Below, one piece after another: positions 8,881-18,493 of a stretch of 64,000 nt of DNA. Under the pieces are notes generated by a model. The model worked only from the letters and a program-made list of their open reading frames with translations. It was not told where the DNA came from and did not search any database. Position numbers and translations under genes: made by a program. Within the stretch, counting starts at the first letter, position 1, and each line of letters begins with the position of its first letter. The DNA is from Pseudomonadota bacterium (lineage in GTDB: Bacteria > Myxococcota_A > Polyangia > Polyangiales > Polyangiaceae). The stretch covers positions 1 to 64,000 of the forward strand of contig JAEYYX010000024.1 in assembly GCA_023428245.1 (NCBI GenBank). The letters run 5' to 3'.

Positions 8881-9568
8881 AGCCCTCTTCCCTCAGGCTA
8901 CGCTCATTCTCATCGCTCTCAGCGTCGCCGCGCCCGCGTGCCGCTCGGGGTCGTCGGAAACAACCAAAGACTCTTCGCCGATCTCCGAAAAGAGCGCGCT
9001 GGATGTCGACCTCAACGACCCGAACCTCGCGTTCGTCTGGGTCGACAAAGAGGGGAACTTTCAGACCACTACCGACCGCAGCGAAATCCCCGACGGATCG
9101 AAAGACCCAGTCAGGATCCTGGGCCTGAGCGAAGGCTCGAGCGACCCATCCCGCGTCATCGTCACGAACCTCACGGACGGCGGCGACAAGACCAAAGCGC
9201 GCACCATGTCTCGCGATGAGTGGGAGAGCCAAGGGAAAGCCCTGCGTCAGGCGCGCGTCGACGCAGCTCGTCCCCGTCCCGTCGAACGCGAAGAGGTCCA
9301 AGAGGGCGCACTCTCAGCGATCATCTACGGCGCGAGCTGGTGCAAGCCGTGCCACATGGCCGAGGAATACCTGAAGAAAAAGGGCGTTCGTGTCACGATG
9401 AAAGACATCGAGGAAGAACCCGGCGCGAGCGCGGAAATGCGTCAGAAGCTCTCGAGCGCTGGTCTGAGCGGAGCGTCGATCCCGGTCTTGGACGTCGGCG
9501 GAACCATCTTGGTCGGGTTCAGCACAAGCGCCGTGGACAGGGCCCTCGAGCGCGCGCTCCGCAAGTGA
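8870..9568 (+). CDS. Thioredoxin/glutaredoxin-like lipoprotein
   Basis: The 232-residue product has a signal peptide with lipobox-like SVAAPAC near residue 24, then a linker carrying a short AFVWVDKEGNFQTTTD segment (DUF4124-like in style). A C-terminal thioredoxin-fold domain (about 145-230) contains the redox motif ASWCKPCHMAEEYLKKKG and a cis-proline loop IPVLDVGG, typical of NrdH/glutaredoxin-like proteins. It is predicted to be membrane-anchored and to act on disulfides outside the cytoplasm. It overlaps pssA by 11 bases, suggesting co-transcription. The partner is unknown. Confidence 0.82.
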   Translation: MSTKALFPQATLILIALSVAAPACRSGSSETTKDSSPISEKSALDVDLNDPNLAFVWVDKEGNFQTTTDRSEIPDGSKDPVRILGLSEGSSDPSRVIVTNLTDGGDKTKARTMSRDEWESQGKALRQARVDAARPRPVEREEVQEGALSAIIYGASWCKPCHMAEEYLKKKGVRVTMKDIEEEPGASAEMRQKLSSAGLSGASIPVLDVGGTILVGFSTSAVDRALERALRK

Positions 9569-9574
9569 GCCCGC

Positions 9575-10468
9575 TTACTCGAAGACAACAGTCTTATTGC
9601 CGTAAGGAAGGATGCGATCGTCGAGGTGCCACCGGACGGCACGCGCGAGGACGACCTTCTCGAGATCGCGCCCTTTGCGCACCAGGTCCAGGACGGTGTC
9701 CCGATGGGAACAACGAACCACATCCTGTTCGATGATCGGCCCCTCATCGAGGACCTCAGTCGCGTAGTGCGCCGTAGCCCCAATCAGCTTCACTCCGCGT
9801 TCATGAGCCTGATGGTAGGGGCGGCCTCCGACGAACGCGGGCAAGAAGGAGTGGTGGATGTTGATGACGCGCTCGGCGTACTCCTTCACGAAGGCGGGGG
9901 AGAGAATTTGCATGTAACGAGCGAGCACCACCAGGTCGACCTTGAGCTCAGCGAGCAGGGAGAGCTCCCGCTCCTCGACGGCCGCGCGCGTCTCTCGGGT
10001 CTTCTCGAAATGGTAGAAGGGAAGGCCGAACTGAGCCGCGACAGGGCTCAGCGTCGTATGGTTGCTCACGACCCCGACGATCTCGCAGGAGAGCTCGCCT
10101 GAGCGATGCCGAAGCAGAAGATCGTAGAGACAGTGATCGTACTCGGAGACGAAGATCGCGACGCGCTTCTTGCCTTGGTCCGGGAAACACAGCCGAAGTC
10201 GCATCCCGAAGCGAGATGCGACCTCGGTGATGGCGCGCTCGAGAGTCCCTCGGTCGGTCATCAGCGTCGACGTGTCGAAGACGATGCGCTGGAAAAACTG
10301 ACCGAGGGAACGATCGGTGTGCTGATCCGAGTCGAGGATGTTCGCGCCGTGCCCCGCGAGGAGCTGGGCCAAAGCCGCGACGATACCCTTCGTGTCGGGA
10401 CACGAAATGAGCAGCGTCGCGAGCTGGTCGGCGTTCAAACCGGAGGCAGAAGGCGCGCTCTGACTCAC
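9575..10468 (-). CDS. purU: Formyltetrahydrofolate deformylase
   Basis: PurU hydrolyses 10-formyltetrahydrofolate to formate and tetrahydrofolate, balancing one-carbon pools and feeding formate to purine synthesis. The 297-residue product has an N-terminal ACT domain (about 14-95) and a C-terminal formyltransferase-fold hydrolase domain. The catalytic triad is visible as N203 and H205 ([12 protein letters not shown]) and D241 ([13 protein letters not shown]). The GTG at 10468 is chosen because it overlaps the glyA stop (GTGA), the coupling style used throughout this window; an upstream GTG at 10507 also exists. Co-expression with glyA is metabolically sensible. Confidence 0.94.
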   Translation of the reverse strand: MSQSAPSASGLNADQLATLLISCPDTKGIVAALAQLLAGHGANILDSDQHTDRSLGQFFQRIVFDTSTLMTDRGTLERAITEVASRFGMRLRLCFPDQGKKRVAIFVSEYDHCLYDLLLRHRSGELSCEIVGVVSNHTTLSPVAAQFGLPFYHFEKTRETRAAVEERELSLLAELKVDLVVLARYMQILSPAFVKEYAERVINIHHSFLPAFVGGRPYHQAHERGVKLIGATAHYATEVLDEGPIIEQDVVRCSHRDTVLDLVRKGRDLEKVVLARAVRWHLDDRILPYGNKTVVFE

Positions 10469-11727
10469 GAAACCACGATCCCAGGCGGGGGGAACGCCGA
10501 GCAGCACTCGCGAACCTCAGCCGCCACCCGCGCCAAGAGCGCCTCATCTTCGGGGGCGCTGATGACTTCTCGAACCCAGCTAGCGAGACGCTTCATTTCG
10601 CTCGGACCGAAGCCGCGGCTGGTCACGCTGCCGGTGCCAATGCGAATACCCGAGGGATCGAAGGGCTTGCGCTGGTCGAAGGGTACCGAGTTCGAGTTGC
10701 AGACGATACCCGCGCGATCGAGAGCCTTAGCGGCAACCTTGCCCGGCACGTTGTTCCGCGTCAGGTCGATGAGCACGATGTGATTGTCGGTGCCGCCGGT
10801 GACGAGCGAGAAATCGTAGGAAAGAAGCGCCTCGGCCAGGGTACGTGCGTTGTCGACCACGTTCTTTGCGTAGGTCTTGAACTCGGGTGCGAGAGCCTCC
10901 TTGGCTGCGACGGCGATGGCAGCAGTGGTGTGGTTGTGGGGGCCCCCCTGAATGCCGGGGAAGACCGCCTTATCGATAGCTTTGGCGTGCTCAGCTTTGC
11001 AGAAGATGACGCCGCCGCGGGGGCCACGGAAGGTCTTATGCGTGGTGCTGGTGACGACGTCCGCGATCCCCATCGGGCTCGGGTGGGCCCCACCGGCAAC
11101 GAGACCCGCGATGTGGGCAATGTCTGCGGCCAGGATCGCACCAACCTCATCAGCGATCTCGCGGAAGCGGGCGAAGTCGAGCGTCCGCGGGTAGGCGGAG
11201 TGTCCACACCAGATCAGCTTCGGCTTGTGCTCATGGGCCAGACGCCGGACCTCATCGAAATCGATGCGATGGTCGCCCTGCCGGACGCCGTAGCCGCGAC
11301 TATTGAAATACATGCCGCTGATGCTCACGTTCCAGCCGTGCGTGAGATGACCTCCCGCGGGCAGCGCGAGTCCGAGCACCGGATCGCCCGCCTTCAAGAA
11401 GGCCAGGTAAACAGCCAAGTTCGCGGGCGAACCGCTGTAAGGCTGAACGTTCACGTGCTCGGCCCCGAAGAGCTGTTTCATCCGATCGATCGCGAGGGTC
11501 TCGATCGGGTCGATGAACTCCTGACCCTCGTAGTAGCGCTTCCCCGCGTACCCTTCCGAGTACTTGTTGGTCAGAATGGACCCGGTTGCTTCGAGCACGG
11601 CGCGGGAGGCGTAGTTCTCGCTCGCAATCAGGCGGATCTTATCAACTTCGCGCCTCTCCTCGCCTTTGATGAGATTCCAAATCTCGGGGTCGCGAGCAGC
11701 AAGCGGCGGATCGTTCAGTGTGGCCAA
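10465..11727 (-). CDS. glyA: Serine hydroxymethyltransferase
   Basis: GlyA converts serine and tetrahydrofolate to glycine and methylene-tetrahydrofolate using pyridoxal phosphate. The 420-residue length is normal. The PLP lysine is K231 in [13 protein letters not shown], with family blocks [14 protein letters not shown] and [15 protein letters not shown]. The start is a TTG at 11727 preceded by an AAAGGGA ribosome-binding site, and no better ATG lies upstream in frame. It is the first gene of the glyA-purU pair and is divergent from the kinase gene. Confidence 0.95.
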   Translation of the reverse strand: MATLNDPPLAARDPEIWNLIKGEERREVDKIRLIASENYASRAVLEATGSILTNKYSEGYAGKRYYEGQEFIDPIETLAIDRMKQLFGAEHVNVQPYSGSPANLAVYLAFLKAGDPVLGLALPAGGHLTHGWNVSISGMYFNSRGYGVRQGDHRIDFDEVRRLAHEHKPKLIWCGHSAYPRTLDFARFREIADEVGAILAADIAHIAGLVAGGAHPSPMGIADVVTSTTHKTFRGPRGGVIFCKAEHAKAIDKAVFPGIQGGPHNHTTAAIAVAAKEALAPEFKTYAKNVVDNARTLAEALLSYDFSLVTGGTDNHIVLIDLTRNNVPGKVAAKALDRAGIVCNSNSVPFDQRKPFDPSGIRIGTGSVTSRGFGPSEMKRLASWVREVISAPEDEALLARVAAEVRECCSAFPPPGIVVS

Positions 11728-11926
11728 GGGATTCCCTTTCGAAGGTTTCGGGTAAGCGCGGGCGGGTCGCTTTTTCGAGCCCTGCCCTGGTGGAGCCCAG
11801 CGTGGGCAGCGCTATAGACCGGGTGCCTATTGGCCTCAACATGCCAGGAATTTCCGTTCTCGTCCTCCGAGGGTATGCTGCCGCGAGCAGCGACCAGGTG
11901 GTCCGCGATGTCTTGGATGAGCCCCG
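11728..11926. promoter_or_regulatory. Divergent intergenic region glyA / kinase
   Basis: These 199 bp must hold the promoters for glyA-purU (minus) and for the kinase gene (plus). No clear operator or riboswitch was recognised. Confidence 0.35.
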
Positions 11927-14900
11927 ATGACCAGCGCTAGACAAGGAAAAGGCGTGGGCCGAGCCAAACGTTCGGAGCATCAACCATTGAGTGTCCCCCT
12001 GGCGACGGAGGATAGCGCCCCTTTCTCAGAGGCCCCGCCCCCGATCCCGAACCACACCGAGGCGCTCGCCGCGGATCTGCCTTCGGACGAGCCGACCCGA
12101 AAACGGGACTCGGATGCGGCCCCTCCCGTGCCCACGCTCGACAGCTACGCTGAACTTCTCGGGAGCGCCTCCACTGCAACGGGCCCCGACGCCAAGGAGG
12201 TCCAAACAGCCCGGGACAACCGGGTAGCCCCTGCCCGCGCCGCTGCTCTCGACGAGCCCGAGCCCGACCCGCCCACCATCGCCCTGCCGGGCCCTATCAC
12301 TCGCACAAGCGCACCTCCGTCGATCCCGAGCGCTGCCGCCTTGAGCGGAGCGCCTCCCCTCGCTGCGCGCATCCTTGAAGCCAACACGCAGGCCCTGAAA
12401 GGAGACGTGATCGCTTCGCGTTATCGCGTCGACGCGGTGCTCGGCGAAGGTGGCATGGGCATCGTCTATCGCTGCACTGATCTCACAGCGAGCGAAAGCG
12501 TAGCGCTGAAGCGCGTCGTTGTGCCCGACACCGAGCACGCCGAAGAATATGTGATGTGGTTTTACAAGGAGGCGCGTGCGCTCGCCGCCTTGGATCACTC
12601 CTGCATCGTGCGGGCCCGTGACTTTGGGCGCTTGAAGGACGGTTCGCCCTTCTTGGTGATGGACATCGCCAAGGGCACGAGCCTCCACGATCTCGCGCAC
12701 GCCGGGCTCAACTGGCAGAACATCTATTACATCACAGATCAGATCTTGAGCGCGCTCGCTCACGCTCACGCCCGCGGCATCGTCCACGGCGACCTCAAGC
12801 CGTCCAACGTTCTCGTCGAGGAACGGGACGGTCAGCCGCCGCTCGTACATGTTCTCGACTTTGGTCTCGCCTGGCTGAAAGCCGACACTCACGACGAGCG
12901 TCTCGACGGCGAAAAGGCCCCCGAGTTCAAGCCTCACGCAGGCGCCGGAACCCCCGGTTACATGGCGCCGGAACAGATCCAACACGAGCAGCACCACGTC
13001 TGCGGCGCGACAGACCTCTACGCCCTCGGCTGCATCTTGTATCGCCTGATCGGACGCACCCCCCCCTTCACGGGCAACGCCAAAGAGCTGCTCCGAAAAC
13101 ACGCCTACTCCGAAGTTCCGCGCCTGATCCCCGTCTTCGAGACGCCCGTGGAGCTCGTCGATTTCGTAATGCGCCTGCTCGAGAAGCGCCCCTGGTCGCG
13201 CTACGAGTTCGCAGCCGAAGCGCGGCGAGATTTTTCGGCCTTCGCGCCCAAGCGCGTCACGAGGGACGGCTTCATTCTCCCCAAAATCCGCTCCGCTCCG
13301 GTCCGGCCCCTTCCGGAAGGCCAAGGTCGCCCTGGGCGCAATCCGAACCTCGACGCAGAGACGGAGCGCACCACCAGCCTGATCAGCATCCGCCAGTCCC
13401 CACTGGTCGGCCGCGAGGACATCAGGGCTCAGCTCCGGTCCATTTGTGACGAGGTGATCGAGAGCCCTGAGCCGATCCAACGTCTCGTCTTGCTCGTGGG
13501 CCCCGCAGGTGCAGGCAAAAGTCGCATCGCCGAGTGGCTCTGCCAGACCGTGCATGAAGAAGGGACCATGGTCCCGCTCATGGCCCGTTATAGGCCCCTG
13601 CGCGGACCTCTCGACGGCGTCGTGGGCGCAGTGACACGTTACTACAACTTCGAGCGCGCTGAGCGCGCCGCCATCGAACGTTCGCTCCTGCAGCGCTGGA
13701 ACATCAAGAAGGCGGACCGCGAAGGGCGCACCTGGGTCGCGGGTGCCGCTGAGTGGTTCCGACCCAATCCCCAGGGTCCCGACGCTCCCATCGGACCGAG
13801 CGGTGTGCGCTTTGCAATCGACTCGGTCGCGACGCGCCGGACTGTATCGCGTCATGTGGTGCGCCGGGTCGGCCAAGGGCGCAAGCTCCTCTTCTGGCTC
13901 GATGATCTTCATAACGCCTCCGACAGCACGTTCGAAGGCTTCCAGCGCATGTCCGTCGAAGATCGCGACCAGCCGTACATGATTGTCGGCACCGTGCGCG
14001 CGGAAGACGTGCACCTCGGGACGCCCTCTGCCGAGAGGCTGAAGAAGCTGGTGGAGCAGATGGGCGGAGTCGCGATCGACGTCCCGCCGCTTGAGCCAGA
14101 GACGACCCGAGAGCTCTTGCGACGGTCGCTCCCTCTCGAGGAGGACGCCGTCGAAGAAGCTGCCAAGCGCAGCCGCGGAAATCCCCTGTTCGCGCTTCAA
14201 CAGCTTCACGCCTGGGCCCTCGACGGCAAGATGGTCCAAAAGGACGGCGTCTACAGCGTTCCTCCTGATGCCTTGGCGGTGCGCCCGAAGACGACGGCCG
14301 AGCTCTGGAAGGCCCGCCTCGACGCGGTTCCCGAGCGCTACAGGCTCGCCGCTTACGCGATCGCGGCCATCTCGAGCGACCTGCGCCGCGAAGTGCTCCG
14401 GCCGCTGCTCGAAGATCTCGGGCTCGCGGCAGACGAGTGCATCTTTGCGCTGCAGCGCGCGGAAGTCCTGATCCCTAGAGGACCAGGACGCTACTCATGG
14501 CCTCATGCTCTGCTTCAGGAGTATCTCTCCGCGGAGCTCGCTCAGAGGCCCGATCGAACCCGTATCTATCGAGCCGCCGCCGACGCGCTCAAACAACACC
14601 CTCTCGCCTCTTCACGCCGCGTCGTGCGCCAACAGGTCATGAACCTGATCCAAGGCGGCGATCCAAACAGCGCGGCGGCGCTCCTCTTCGACTTCCTCCA
14701 TGCGTCCTGGAACGGCGCGCGTGAGCCGCTCTCGACTCTGAGCGACCTCGACCTGCTCAGGGGTCGCCTCCACGGCGAAATGCGGGCGCACCAAGATCGC
14801 TGGCGATCCGAAGCCCTGCGCCACGTCGGTCGGACCACCGAAGCCCGCGACTACGCGGAGCGGGCGCGGGCGACGTTCCGCGAGCTCTCTCTCCCGATCG

Positions 14901-15862
14901 ATGAAGCAAACGCGATGCGCCTGCTCGGCCACATCTTCGCTGAGCTCGGGAATCTGAGCGAAGGTAAGAAGCTCGCTGAGTCAGCGCTCGAAACCTTCAA
15001 AGGTGTCGGAGACATCCTCGGCCAAGCCCAGGCGGAATCGGTGCTCGGGGAGATCGACTACCTGCTCGGCGAACCCGAGAGTGCCCGCGCCTTCGTCCTC
15101 TCGAGCGAGCAACACTTCGCCGAGAGCGATCAGCCGCTCGGACGCGGTCTTTGTCTTTTGCTGTCGAGCTGGATCGAGCACAGTGAAGGCGCTGTCGATA
15201 AATCGCGGCGCATGGCGCTCCGTGCACGCAGCGAGTTCGAGCGCATCGGCTACCGGCTCGGCACGGCGCAGGCGGACGCGTCCCTCGCGCACGTCGAACA
15301 CCGCCTCCAGAACTTCCACTCCGCGACGCGCGGCGCCGAGGAAGCGCTCGCCGCCTTTGAATCGCTCCGCACCCCCCGCGGCCAGGCCGCTTGTCGCCGC
15401 CTGCTCGCTATGATCGCGATCGACACTGATGAGGCTGACGAGGCGGAGCGCCACGTCGAGTGGGCCGCGAAGATCTATAGCGATATGGGAGATCCGTGGG
15501 GCGTGGTCGAGTCGAAGGTGCTCGAAGCCCAGGTCGCCCTTCTGCGGCGCGATTTCGAGCTCGCGGAGGCCAAGCTCGCCGAGGCCAGCACTCTCGTCGT
15601 CGAAGAACCCGAGCCGTACCAACACCGCCTCCTCACCGAGGCCTGGTGTCTCCGAGAGAGAGGTGCCCCCGACCTCGGCTCCGCGCGTATCCGCGAGGCG
15701 ATGCACCGCTTCCCGAACCGTCGCCAGATCGGCGACCACACCCTGCATCTGCTTGGTCGACTGAGCCGGTACAGGTGGCCGGAGGGCACAGTGAGCCTGA
15801 TCGCCGAGTGGCGGTCGGAGCTCGTACAGCTCGCACGCCTCACCGCGGCGGACGAACGCTGA
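11927..15862 (+). CDS. Giant Ser/Thr protein kinase with AAA+ ATPase and TPR regions
   Basis: The 1311-residue cytoplasmic protein has four parts. The N-terminus (about 1-155) is Pro/Ala-rich and disordered. A Pkn2-type kinase domain (about 165-440) has glycine loop LGEGGMGIVY, VAIK-type lysine in VALKRVV, catalytic loop HGDLKPSN (about 287) and DFGLAW (about 310). An AAA+/STAND-like ATPase has Walker A GPAGAGKSR (about 525) and a Walker B-like LLFWLDDLHNAS. A C-terminal helical TPR-type region (about 950-1290) completes it. This layout is common among Myxobacterial signalling kinases. The catalytic loop is HGD instead of HRD, so this is a non-RD kinase that need not be activated by activation-loop phosphorylation. 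Ligand and substrates are unknown. Confidence 0.9.
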   Translation: MTSARQGKGVGRAKRSEHQPLSVPLATEDSAPFSEAPPPIPNHTEALAADLPSDEPTRKRDSDAAPPVPTLDSYAELLGSASTATGPDAKEVQTARDNRVAPARAAALDEPEPDPPTIALPGPITRTSAPPSIPSAAALSGAPPLAARILEANTQALKGDVIASRYRVDAVLGEGGMGIVYRCTDLTASESVALKRVVVPDTEHAEEYVMWFYKEARALAALDHSCIVRARDFGRLKDGSPFLVMDIAKGTSLHDLAHAGLNWQNIYYITDQILSALAHAHARGIVHGDLKPSNVLVEERDGQPPLVHVLDFGLAWLKADTHDERLDGEKAPEFKPHAGAGTPGYMAPEQIQHEQHHVCGATDLYALGCILYRLIGRTPPFTGNAKELLRKHAYSEVPRLIPVFETPVELVDFVMRLLEKRPWSRYEFAAEARRDFSAFAPKRVTRDGFILPKIRSAPVRPLPEGQGRPGRNPNLDAETERTTSLISIRQSPLVGREDIRAQLRSICDEVIESPEPIQRLVLLVGPAGAGKSRIAEWLCQTVHEEGTMVPLMARYRPLRGPLDGVVGAVTRYYNFERAERAAIERSLLQRWNIKKADREGRTWVAGAAEWFRPNPQGPDAPIGPSGVRFAIDSVATRRTVSRHVVRRVGQGRKLLFWLDDLHNASDSTFEGFQRMSVEDRDQPYMIVGTVRAEDVHLGTPSAERLKKLVEQMGGVAIDVPPLEPETTRELLRRSLPLEEDAVEEAAKRSRGNPLFALQQLHAWALDGKMVQKDGVYSVPPDALAVRPKTTAELWKARLDAVPERYRLAAYAIAAISSDLRREVLRPLLEDLGLAADECIFALQRAEVLIPRGPGRYSWPHALLQEYLSAELAQRPDRTRIYRAAADALKQHPLASSRRVVRQQVMNLIQGGDPNSAAALLFDFLHASWNGAREPLSTLSDLDLLRGRLHGEMRAHQDRWRSEALRHVGRTTEARDYAERARATFRELSLPIDEANAMRLLGHIFAELGNLSEGKKLAESALETFKGVGDILGQAQAESVLGEIDYLLGEPESARAFVLSSEQHFAESDQPLGRGLCLLLSSWIEHSEGAVDKSRRMALRARSEFERIGYRLGTAQADASLAHVEHRLQNFHSATRGAEEALAAFESLRTPRGQAACRRLLAMIAIDTDEADEAERHVEWAAKIYSDMGDPWGVVESKVLEAQVALLRRDFELAEAKLAEASTLVVEEPEPYQHRLLTEAWCLRERGAPDLGSARIREAMHRFPNRRQIGDHTLHLLGRLSRYRWPEGTVSLIAEWRSELVQLARLTAADER

Positions 15863-15913
15863 CGCGACGCGGCCCGCGTTCCTAGGGACAATTTTTGGTG
15901 TAGAAGCCCCCCG

Positions 15914-17185
15914 ATGAGCAAGAGTCCGATCCAAGAGCGCGCCGAACGAGTCCTGGTCGGTGGGGTCAACAGCCCCGTCCGCGCCTACCGCGCGGTCGGC
16001 GGAGATCCTCCGTTCATTCGCAGCGCCTCAGGCGCGCGCGTGACGGACGAAGACGGCAAGACCTATATCGACTACGTTGGTAGTTGGGGTCCGGCCATCT
16101 TGGGACACGCGGCGCCAGCCGTCTTGGACGCAGTACGCGAGGCGCTCGGGCGCGGTCTCTCCTTCGGAGCACCGACGCTCGGAGAGGTCGAGCTGGCCGA
16201 AGAGGTCACGCGCCGCATGCCTTCGATGGAGATGGTCCGGTTCGTCTCGAGCGGGACGGAGGCCACGATGAGCGCGCTCCGTCTCGCCCGTGGATTCAGC
16301 GGTCGCCCTCTGATCGTGAAGTTCGCGGGCGGCTACCACGGGCACTCTGACTGCCTCCTGGTGCAAGCGGGAAGCGGAGCCGCCACTTTCGGTCACCCGG
16401 ATTCGGCAGGCGTGCCTGCCGAAATCGTCAAGCACACGGTGAGCGCCCCCTATAACGATGTCGCCGCGCTCCGCGCGCTCTTTGCAAGTCACGGCCAGCA
16501 GATCGCCGCGGTCATCGTAGAGCCAGTCGCGGGCAATATGGGCTGTGTGCCGCCGGAGCCGGGGTTCCTTGAGGCGATCGTCGAGCTATGCCGAGAGCAC
16601 GGAGCGCTCTCGATCTTCGACGAGGTCATGACTGGTTTTCGCGTCGCACCGGGGGGAGCTCAAGAGCGCTACGGCCTCTGCCCCGATCTGACCTGCCTCG
16701 GAAAAATCTTGGGCGGCGGGATGCCCATGGCTGCGTACGGCGGACGCCGCGATGTGATGCAAAAGTTAGCTCCGCTCGGCCCCGTCTATCAGGCGGGCAC
16801 CTTGAGCGGGAACCCGCTGAGCGTCGCCGCCGCCATGGCCACACTCCGCGGCATCACGGGGGAGACCTACAAGCACCTCGAGACCCAAGGACAGGCGCTC
16901 GAAACCGGCCTCAACGAAGCACTCAAGAGCGCAAAGGTCCCCGGAGTCGTGCAGCGGGTCGGCTCGATGATCACGCTTTTCTTCGCCGAGCACAGGGTCA
17001 CGAGCTGGGAGGACGCGAAAAAGGCCGACACCCAAAGGTTCGCTGAGTTCCACCGCGGCCTTCGTGAGCAAGGCATCTACTGGCCTCCATCCCAATTCGA
17101 AGCGGCGTTCCTCAGCGCCTGCCACGGCCCCACCGAAATCGAGGCCACAATCGTTGCGGCCCGAACCGCCCTCGGCGCCCCATAA
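15914..17185 (+). CDS. hemL: Glutamate-1-semialdehyde 2,1-aminomutase
   Basis: HemL converts glutamate-1-semialdehyde, the product of HemA, to 5-aminolevulinate. The 423-residue class-III aminotransferase has the PLP lysine at about K264 in TCLGKILGGGMPMAAYGG. Family-specific blocks are VGGVNSPVRAY at the N-terminus and YHGHSDCLLVQAGSG in the middle. ATG 15914 gives the standard MSKSPIQERAERVLVGG start. It lies 51 bp downstream of the kinase gene, about 11 kb from hemA/hemC, so the early haem genes form two separate clusters. Confidence 0.96.
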   Translation: MSKSPIQERAERVLVGGVNSPVRAYRAVGGDPPFIRSASGARVTDEDGKTYIDYVGSWGPAILGHAAPAVLDAVREALGRGLSFGAPTLGEVELAEEVTRRMPSMEMVRFVSSGTEATMSALRLARGFSGRPLIVKFAGGYHGHSDCLLVQAGSGAATFGHPDSAGVPAEIVKHTVSAPYNDVAALRALFASHGQQIAAVIVEPVAGNMGCVPPEPGFLEAIVELCREHGALSIFDEVMTGFRVAPGGAQERYGLCPDLTCLGKILGGGMPMAAYGGRRDVMQKLAPLGPVYQAGTLSGNPLSVAAAMATLRGITGETYKHLETQGQALETGLNEALKSAKVPGVVQRVGSMITLFFAEHRVTSWEDAKKADTQRFAEFHRGLREQGIYWPPSQFEAAFLSACHGPTEIEATIVAARTALGAP

Positions 17186-17254
17186 GGGAAGATCTCCCGA
17201 AAACCCTCCGTACCCACTCGAATACCCTCGACTTCTCACCCACCACCCGTCTTT

Positions 17255-18439
17255 ATGAAAAAATCCCGACTGGCCCCCGGCGTTCTGCTCGTCTCAGCCT
17301 TCACCCTTGAGGCCTGCTCGTTCAGTGCGAGTACCGGCGCTTCGACCTCGGGCTCCGCCTCAGCGAGCTCCAAAGACGGCACCAAGAGCGAGTTCAAAAC
17401 GAGCGCCCATTTCCAATCGGCGCCGCGCGCAAGCGGCATGGGGCGCGCGACGAAGAAGACGGACTTTCAAGGGAAGAGCCTGGTGAAGGTCGGCGGGAAG
17501 TTCTCGCTCACGGGGTCGCTCAGCGGCTCAGCCTCCGGGAAGGCAAGTGGCTCCGGGTCACTCAGCGGGAGCGGGAGCGGGAGCGCGAAGGGCTCAGGCG
17601 GAAGCAAGGGGAGCTCTGGCGACTCGAAGCCGAAAGAGAAGGAACCGAAGGCCCCGGTCGTCGAGACCCCGAAACCCGACAAGCCGAAGACCGAGCCCAA
17701 GCCCGACAAGCCGAAGACTGAGCCCAAGCCCGACAAACCCAAGACCGAGCCCAAGCCCGACAAACCTGAGCCCACAACCGCGCCGCCGAAGAAAGATCCT
17801 CCGGCCAAAGATCCCGATCTGCAGAAGGATCCGCCCAAGAAGCCGACGCCCTCGGTGACCACGCCTGAGCAGGAGCCCGAACCGACTCCTGAGCCCGAGC
17901 CTCCGGTCGACGAGCCCGAGCCTACCGAGATCGAGCCGATTGATCCGCCGGAGGAGCCCCCGCCCAACGTCTTCGGCTACGCAGAGCCGGTGCGAGGCTG
18001 CTTCGAAGGAATCGTTTACCCGATCCGCGCAAATTCTCAGCGCCTCCCCACCGACTTCACCAAGCTGAACCCGATCAGCGTCGTCTACGCCTGTGAGTGG
18101 GACATTCCCGCCCGCGATTGGAGTCAGGGCTTCCCAGGCATCGAGAACAAGTTCGAGTGGTTTGCGATCCGTTATTCCGGTTCGTTCCACGTCAGCCAAG
18201 GAGGGCGATGGAAATTCCGCATCTCGAGCGACGACGGAACCAAGCTCTACATCGACGGCAAGCTCGTTCTCGCGAACGACGGAGTCCACCCGCCGCGCGT
18301 AGGAAGAGCGACGGTCGAGCTCAGCCCCGGCGACCACGATATGGTTCTCGAGTATTTCCAGGGACCTCGCTACCTGATCAACCTCCAGCTCTACGCGACC
18401 CCGCCAGGCGGCGAAGAGGGGATCTTCTCGGTCCGATAA
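17255..18439 (+). CDS. PA14-domain lipoprotein with Lys-Pro repeats
   Basis: The 394-residue product starts with a signal peptide (MKKSRLAPGVLLVSAFTLEAC; lipobox cysteine near residue 21). It then has a Ser/Gly-rich stretch to about 130 and a Lys/Pro/Glu-rich linker with near-identical KPDKPKTEP nonapeptides. The C-terminal PA14-like beta domain (about 250-390) includes GRWKFRISSDDGTKLYIDG and VELSPGDHDMVLEYFQGP. PA14 domains often bind carbohydrate. The architecture suggests a surface lipoprotein whose linker spans the envelope or reaches through peptidoglycan. Ligand binding is inferred. Confidence 0.82.
   Translation: MKKSRLAPGVLLVSAFTLEACSFSASTGASTSGSASASSKDGTKSEFKTSAHFQSAPRASGMGRATKKTDFQGKSLVKVGGKFSLTGSLSGSASGKASGSGSLSGSGSGSAKGSGGSKGSSGDSKPKEKEPKAPVVETPKPDKPKTEPKPDKPKTEPKPDKPKTEPKPDKPEPTTAPPKKDPPAKDPDLQKDPPKKPTPSVTTPEQEPEPTPEPEPPVDEPEPTEIEPIDPPEEPPPNVFGYAEPVRGCFEGIVYPIRANSQRLPTDFTKLNPISVVYACEWDIPARDWSQGFPGIENKFEWFAIRYSGSFHVSQGGRWKFRISSDDGTKLYIDGKLVLANDGVHPPRVGRATVELSPGDHDMVLEYFQGPRYLINLQLYATPPGGEEGIFSVR
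17672..17773 (+). repeat. 27-bp in-frame tandem repeat (KPDKPKTEP)
   Basis: Three full 27-bp units (17672-17698, 17699-17725, 17726-17752) and a partial fourth encode KPDKPKTEP-type nonapeptides in the linker of the PA14 lipoprotein. The copies differ mainly at third codon positions, so the peptide is conserved while the DNA has drifted. Confidence 0.85.
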
Positions 18440-18493
18440 AAACGCCCTGGGCCGCCTTTTCCTTTCGCCCTTCATCTGGGAGGCTCAAGAGGC

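Noticed and set aside
12026..14239. Long open frame on the minus strand opposite the giant kinase gene
   Set aside because: It is a codon-bias shadow of a GC-rich gene; its translation has no recognisable domain while the plus-strand kinase is complete.
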